Of a DNA stretch of 32,980 nt, positions 32,424 to 32,980 are shown in pieces (positions within the stretch are counted from its first letter, which is position 1; each line of letters opens with the position of its first letter). The notes beneath the pieces are model-generated. The model did no database searches. It was not told the origin of the DNA and worked only from the letters and a program-made list of their open reading frames with translations. The DNA lies in the NCBI GenBank assembly GCA_028282925.1, contig JANQGV010000254.1:1-32980 (forward strand), written 5' to 3'. The stretch comes from Thermodesulfobacteriota bacterium (GTDB taxonomy: Bacteria > Desulfobacterota > WTBG01 > CAIYCZ01 > CAIRTM01). Made by a program: the position numbers and the translations under genes.

Positions 32424-32980
32424 CTACGCAAGGTGTTTCTGAAACCACTCCAATGCCTTTCCGGCGGATTGTTTAAAAAATTCCCCCTCATACACATCAT
32501 AATGCCGGGCGCCTTCAATAATCAAAAGGTCCTTGGGCTCGTTTGCCTTTTCGAACAGGATTTTCGACTCTTCAACCGGGCAGACAATGTCCTGATCCGC
32601 CCCGATAATCATCACCGGTACCTGCACCTGTGAAATCCGCTCTTCGGGCTTGTACTCCATGCTTTCTTTGATGGTGAGCAGCGGCAGCTTTGTTTTCAGG
32701 TTGGGGTGCTGCGCAACGGTTTTCTGATAGAAGGCCTTGGAATCTTCATCGGTAAGGATTTGTTCAAAGGTCAGGGCCATGGGTTTATTGCGCACAACTG
32801 CACGCTGCCATGCCTTGGCAAGGGTTGCCAGCAGCTTTTCTTTGTTTTCAGCGCTCAGGTCCCCGGTTACCATGCGCTCCCCACTGCCGAAAGTGACCTG
32901 CACCGAGATGCAGCGTATGCGCCTGTCAACGGCGGCAACGCTGACGGCGTTTGCACCGCCGAATGAGGTGCCCCAGAGCC
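32424..32980 (-). CDS. Alpha/beta hydrolase, 5' end beyond window
   Basis: The frame stays open to the right edge, so the N-terminus is missing. The translated edge includes LWGTSFGGANAVSVAA, where GTSFGG is the nucleophile elbow with the catalytic serine. MIIGADQDIVCPVEE supplies the acid residue and GARHYDVYEGEFF the catalytic histidine. A helical cap region lies between (ERMVTGDLSAENKEKLL to PEERISQV). The pattern fits esterase- or dienelactone-hydrolase-like enzymes. A GTG at 32903 is not the true start, because the nucleophile motif lies upstream of it. Confidence 0.88.
   Translation of the reverse strand, partial: LWGTSFGGANAVSVAAVDRRIRCISVQVTFGSGERMVTGDLSAENKEKLLATLAKAWQRAVVRNKPMALTFEQILTDEDSKAFYQKTVAQHPNLKTKLPLLTIKESMEYKPEERISQVQVPVMIIGADQDIVCPVEESKILFEKANEPKDLLIIEGARHYDVYEGEFFKQSAGKALEWFQKHLA

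Overview
The window looks like chromosomal DNA of an anaerobic, Gram-negative bacterium, most likely of the Desulfobacterota (former Deltaproteobacteria). The reasons are a methylmalonyl-CoA/succinate route, a membrane SDH next to a Rieske/cytochrome b pair, a tungsten-type aldehyde:ferredoxin oxidoreductase relative, Peptidase_MA, TPR and PBP1b genes, and many two-component proteins. The taxonomic call is inference; there is no rRNA gene in the window and I found no tRNA gene.

Left third (1-12.4 kb): a carbon and electron pathway locus. It starts with the 3' end of methylmalonyl-CoA mutase and its GTPase chaperone MeaB. A CaiC-like acyl-CoA ligase with a GYD-domain protein follows, then malate dehydrogenase, fumarase alpha, succinate dehydrogenase (one membrane anchor, flavoprotein, iron-sulfur protein), a Rieske protein, a fused cytochrome b, a small membrane protein and fumarase beta. 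Together these cover methylmalonyl-CoA to succinyl-CoA and succinate to fumarate, malate and oxaloacetate, as in propionate oxidation, or the reverse in propionate/succinate formation. The Rieske/cytochrome b pair sits between sdhB and fumarase beta, so the cell has placed a quinol-reactive complex inside its succinate oxidation operon. The two fumarase subunits are separated by about 5 kb.

Middle (12.4-23.2 kb): 42 bases after fumarase beta lies a 627-residue sigma-70-like protein whose C-terminal half is a tandem array of region-4-like units with a 67-residue period. Then come a secreted TPR/zinc-protease-like protein, two free-standing response regulators, a hot-dog thioesterase, a PBP1b-type transpeptidase overlapping a TPR lipoprotein gene, small hypothetical genes, and a membrane protein whose N-terminus resembles that of M23 peptidases.

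Right third (23.2-33 kb): an AOR-family tungstoenzyme behind a strong sigma-70-like promoter, a BrkB/YihY membrane protein, HtpG, a soluble hybrid histidine kinase, a RodZ-like HTH protein without a membrane segment, and an alpha/beta hydrolase cut by the right edge.

Intergenic DNA is rich in structured repeats. Family A (four copies, about 98-244 bp) has terminal inverted repeats around AGGCTGC, often directly after stop codons, with one internal deletion and one 126-bp insertion. Family B has two copies of about 270 bp, one lying between hairpins like the ends of IS200/IS605 elements. No CRISPR array was seen. The most unusual items are the repeat-bearing sigma factor and the SDH-Rieske-cytochrome b-fumarase operon with a predicted low-potential Rieske centre.
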